From contig CAZJPE010000010.1 in assembly GCA_964547875.1 (NCBI GenBank), positions 1 through 14,319 on the forward strand: a stretch of DNA of 14,319 nucleotides, written 5' to 3'. Made by a program: the position numbers and the translations under genes. Origin of the DNA: JAUSIK01 sp964547875. Its GTDB lineage: Archaea > Nanobdellota > Nanobdellia > Pacearchaeales > GW2011-AR1. Every line of letters starts with the position of its first letter. The first letter of the stretch is position 1. Under the pieces are notes generated by a model that did not search any database, was not told the DNA's origin, and saw nothing but the letters and a program-made list of their open reading frames with translations. Shown piece after piece: positions 11,463 through 14,319 of this stretch.

Positions 11463-14319
11463 ATGGATAAAAAAGGCAAGATAAAAATAGCGATTTTTTC
11501 TTTTATCTTTGTTGCTATTGTTTCAGTCGTTGCTTATGCTGTTTTTGTTCTTGCTTTGCACAATGCTAATGTTTCTATAACTCCAAATAAAGTTTTGCCT
11601 AACGTCCTCATTACATTTAGTGTTGATGTAACTCATTCAAGTGGAGATGAAATAAGTGAAGTTAGAATTTGGCATGATAGTCAAGGGAGTAATCCAAATC
11701 CATTTATCGGCATAAATTGCAAGCCAAAAACCGGCTGGAGCGGCCCTATTTTGGGCACAGGTTCTGAAGGACAATTCTGCCTCTATATTGCAAATACTGC
11801 ATCAGATAGAATTGCTGCTTCTGAAACAGAGCAATTTCAGTTTGAAGCTACATCTCCCTTAACAGGAAGTTGCAGAACATTCCACTTTGAAACAAGAGAT
11901 ACAACTCAAAATCCAAATAGCAATGTAGTTCATCATTTCAAAGAAGTTTGTGTAGACAGCGAGCCACCTTCTACAACAAAAGAATTTTTAGGACCTAAAA
12001 AAATTGATCCTCAAACAAGTGTAGAATGGATAGATGGCATTACGAAAGTCGTTCTGAAAGCAGAAGATGATGAAGAGCACAATTCCGGAGTAGATAAAAC
12101 ATGGTATGTAAATGTTTTAGCAGAAAATGTCAGTGATACTTCAGAACAATCTTGCTGGAATCCTAAAGAAGTTTGCGGACAATATGGCTTAGAATCTCCT
12201 TATAATGGAGAAAATGCAGAATGTATCAACAAAGCACAAGGCTGGTGTGATGCAAATTGGGATGAAAAATACGATAGCTGGGAAGATTGCGTAGAAGATA
12301 TTACGCACTTAGAATGCGATGTTGATTCGAGATGGAGGCTATACAAAGGAAACCCAATACCAAAAGATGAAGAATCCTGCCATATTTTGCAGTTCTTTAG
12401 TGTCGATAAACTAGGAAATGTTGAGGATATTAATACAAACTGCTTTTTCGTTGATAAGACTCCCCCTTTAATTGAAAAAGAAGTTGGCGAGCCAAAAATT
12501 CCATGCAAAGAAGTTGGAGATCAAAGCTGTGATTATTATATCACTCAACAAACACCGATTACACTAACATGTGAGGATCAAGGACAGCATCCATCAGATG
12601 ATGTGACAATTCATTGGATAATTAAAGTTGATGACGAAGGCGATGGTTTTCTTGATGATGGCGCAGAAGGATTTCAGCATAGCGGTGAGCAAGTAACATT
12701 TTATTTTAAAGAAAATTCACTCCACGAGCTTGAATATTGGTGCACAGATGCTGTAAACAAGTCATCACGACATTTCTTTGAGAAAGATAAAGTAGATAGT
12801 GAGCCACCTGTAATAAAGAAGATGATGTTAGGAGCCGAAGGGAAAGATTGGATTGGCCAATGTCCTCCAAGGCCAAATACCGATGATAAATGTTTTGTTG
12901 CTGATAATAGAGTAGGAGGAGTAAGTGTCTGGGTTGAAGATCCTAATCCTGTTCATGCTGTTAATGACGTTTCTTGCAGATATGAAGTTTGGTTAGATGA
13001 CGAGCGTATAGATAGAGGAGAGTTTAGCAATCATACTGATATAATATTCAAGAGAGATTCAGAACACACGTTGATAATAACATGTAGAGATGCATTAGGC
13101 AATCCAGTAAGAGATGTAGAAAGATTTTTAGTTGATTCAGAGCCTCCAGTAACAAGAAAGAAATTAGGCGACCCTCATATTATTAAAGAGTTTTGTGAAG
13201 AAGAATATCAACAATGCTTCTTAAATGAATATATTAATTCAAGTACACCAGTAGAATTATGGGCCATGGATGTAAAAATAGGAGTTGACAAAATTTTCTG
13301 GAGAAATCAAATAGTTCCAGATGAGTATTGTTTAGAGCCAGAAGAGTGGTGCAGACCTTGTGGAGAATCGTTATCATGTAATCCAAGTCTTGTATGGAAT
13401 GAAGTTGATGTAGATGGCAATGAAGCTCATACAACATTCTTCAAGCAAAAAGAATCCTGCCATTTAATTGAATTCTACTCAGTTGACGAGTTTGGCAATA
13501 CAGAACAACCAAAAACAAATTGCGTCTTCGTGGATAACACAGGCCCTGAAGTTATAAAAGAAGTGGGAGATCCTAAATTATTAGTAAATCCTCAGTGCAA
13601 TCCTGAATTTGAGCAATGCGACTGGTTTATCACACGACAAACTCCTATATCATTAAAGTGCAACGATCCTACACCTCATCCAGTTGACGAATCAGTATTA
13701 TACTGGAGGGATTATTTAGAGGGAACTCCGGTAGAACAAATACCTGAATTTAAGCAAGAGACATCCGGGCAAGCCATAGTATACAAGGAAGAAGATTCAA
13801 GACATATATTAGAAGCATACTGCACCGATGCTCTTGGCAATAAAGGTCAATTAGATAGCGAAGTATTTATTGTTGAATCACAGAAACCCGTAATTACAAA
13901 GACAATAGTAGGCCCAAGCTATGGACAATGCCCACCAAGACCAAATAGCGAGGATACATGTTTTATAGATGGAGTGACTGAAATTCATGTAAATGTAACA
14001 GACCCAGAGCCACACCCTGTTGGAGGAGTTGCATGCAGATGGGCTTATACTGTTGATGATAGCGCGCCAATATTTAGAGGCCAGGGACTTGGTCCTAACT
14101 TTATTGTAAAATTCCCGGAAGAGTCTAAACACAATTTAATAATAGAATGCAAGGATGGGCTTGGAAACAGAGTTCATGATGAAGAGATGTTTATTGTTGA
14201 CAAGACGCCTCCAAATGTTGAAAAGAGATTTGAAGGTCCTTACTTCAAACAAGAAACACAAGATGGATTAATAGAATGGATATCATCCCAAACTAAAGTA
14301 ATTCCAATAATAACTGATG
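11463..14319 (+). CDS. giant Cys-rich extracellular protein with Ig-like super-repeats (3' truncated)
   Basis: The frame is open from ATG 11463 to the window edge: 952 codons without a stop. Residues 1-6 are basic (MDKKGK), and 7-32 form a signal-anchor helix (IKIAIFSFIFVAIVSVVAYA...). Residues 33-163 are a first beta-rich domain. From 164 onward, seven unit starts marked by VDxxPP or variants (residues 164, 330, 444, 557, 690, 804, 912) separate beta-sandwich units like those of Ig-like surface proteins. Each unit carries several Cys, suggesting disulfides outside the cell. Units follow an A-B-C order. C units share GQCPPRPN; B units share KEVG[ED]PK and ITxQTPI; A units share ESCH...FYSVD. 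It is likely an S-layer-like or adhesion protein; the true length and C-terminal anchor are unseen. Confidence 0.9.
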   Translation, partial: MDKKGKIKIAIFSFIFVAIVSVVAYAVFVLALHNANVSITPNKVLPNVLITFSVDVTHSSGDEISEVRIWHDSQGSNPNPFIGINCKPKTGWSGPILGTGSEGQFCLYIANTASDRIAASETEQFQFEATSPLTGSCRTFHFETRDTTQNPNSNVVHHFKEVCVDSEPPSTTKEFLGPKKIDPQTSVEWIDGITKVVLKAEDDEEHNSGVDKTWYVNVLAENVSDTSEQSCWNPKEVCGQYGLESPYNGENAECINKAQGWCDANWDEKYDSWEDCVEDITHLECDVDSRWRLYKGNPIPKDEESCHILQFFSVDKLGNVEDINTNCFFVDKTPPLIEKEVGEPKIPCKEVGDQSCDYYITQQTPITLTCEDQGQHPSDDVTIHWIIKVDDEGDGFLDDGAEGFQHSGEQVTFYFKENSLHELEYWCTDAVNKSSRHFFEKDKVDSEPPVIKKMMLGAEGKDWIGQCPPRPNTDDKCFVADNRVGGVSVWVEDPNPVHAVNDVSCRYEVWLDDERIDRGEFSNHTDIIFKRDSEHTLIITCRDALGNPVRDVERFLVDSEPPVTRKKLGDPHIIKEFCEEEYQQCFLNEYINSSTPVELWAMDVKIGVDKIFWRNQIVPDEYCLEPEEWCRPCGESLSCNPSLVWNEVDVDGNEAHTTFFKQKESCHLIEFYSVDEFGNTEQPKTNCVFVDNTGPEVIKEVGDPKLLVNPQCNPEFEQCDWFITRQTPISLKCNDPTPHPVDESVLYWRDYLEGTPVEQIPEFKQETSGQAIVYKEEDSRHILEAYCTDALGNKGQLDSEVFIVESQKPVITKTIVGPSYGQCPPRPNSEDTCFIDGVTEIHVNVTDPEPHPVGGVACRWAYTVDDSAPIFRGQGLGPNFIVKFPEESKHNLIIECKDGLGNRVHDEEMFIVDKTPPNVEKRFEGPYFKQETQDGLIEWISSQTKVIPIITD
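11952..13130 (+). repeat. first A-B-C Ig-like super-repeat (residues 164-556)
   Basis: Unit A1 is 166 residues, with a long Cys-rich insert (CWNPKEVCGQYG to DSWEDCVED). B1 is 114 residues, starting VDKTPPLIEKEVGEPK. C1 is 113 residues, starting VDSEPPVIKKMMLG and holding GQCPPRPNTDDKC. Together they span 393 residues. Confidence 0.75.
13131..14195 (+). repeat. second A-B-C Ig-like super-repeat (residues 557-911)
   Basis: A2 (133 residues) shares the KESCHLIEFYSVDEFGN block with A1. B2 (114 residues, VDNTGPEVIKEVGDPK) matches B1. C2 (108 residues, with GQCPPRPNSEDTC) matches C1. The copy is 355 residues, the difference lying mostly in the shorter A unit. Confidence 0.75.
14196..14319 (+). repeat. 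start of a third super-repeat, unit A3, cut by window edge
   Basis: VDKTPPNVEKRFEGP, then GLIEWISSQTKVIP, resembles A1 (TTKEFLGP, then SVEWIDGITKVV) more than A2, B or C. This shows that the A-B-C order continues past the window. Confidence 0.65.

Overview
The window is AT-rich and comes from an archaeon. The evidence is an archaeal-type elongation factor EF-2 carrying the diphthamide histidine, ribosomal proteins uS7 and uS12 of archaeal/eukaryotic type, an archaeal NusA-like KH protein, and TATA-like boxes about 25-30 bases upstream of many start codons. Very small proteins, secreted helical proteins, a giant Cys-rich surface protein and EF-2 sequence quirks point by inference to a DPANN-type archaeon (Woesearchaeota/Pacearchaeota-like). 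No rRNA marker is present to prove this.

Layout. Bases 1-48 are the tail of a plus-strand zinc-ribbon gene. Bases 49-361 are non-coding with several hairpins. Bases 362-2984 are a minus-strand block of envelope genes: a secreted E/K-rich protein with a CHVP...HGD Cys-framed C-terminal module, a possible 34-residue basic peptide, a one-span membrane protein and a secreted all-helical protein. Bases 3029-3965 are an intact IS5-like insertion sequence with perfect 15-bp ends, a 9-bp target duplication, a hairpin that buries the transposase Shine-Dalgarno site, and a transposase frame whose stop lies outside the element. Bases 3977-4279 are a hairpin-rich non-coding stretch.

Bases 4280-9445 are a rearranged str-type translation cluster, nearly all on the minus strand: uS12, an unknown 117-residue protein, uS7, EF-2, an unknown 90-residue protein, an uncertain reading frame, and the NusA-like protein. 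A small plus-strand gene sits between EF-2 and uS7. It cuts the usual uS12-uS7-EF-2 run and gives EF-2 its own promoter region. That region includes a 21-residue upstream reading frame overlapping the EF-2 start. EF-2 has lost the usual P-loop Asp and the switch-I Gly.

Bases 9592-10722 encode a cysteine desulfurase (minus strand), divergent from a 58-residue CxxC-x17-CxxC zinc protein (10886-11062). After about 400 bases of AT-rich non-coding DNA, a membrane-anchored extracellular protein starts at 11463 and runs off the window, with at least 952 residues. It is built from Ig-like units arranged as a higher-order A-B-C, A-B-C, A... super-repeat.

The core genes serve translation and iron-sulfur or sulfur supply. 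The flanks build the cell surface. The most notable points are the EF-2 active-site changes, the EF-2 leader frame, the extra gene between uS12 and uS7, the self-limiting insertion sequence, and the structured non-coding region next to it.
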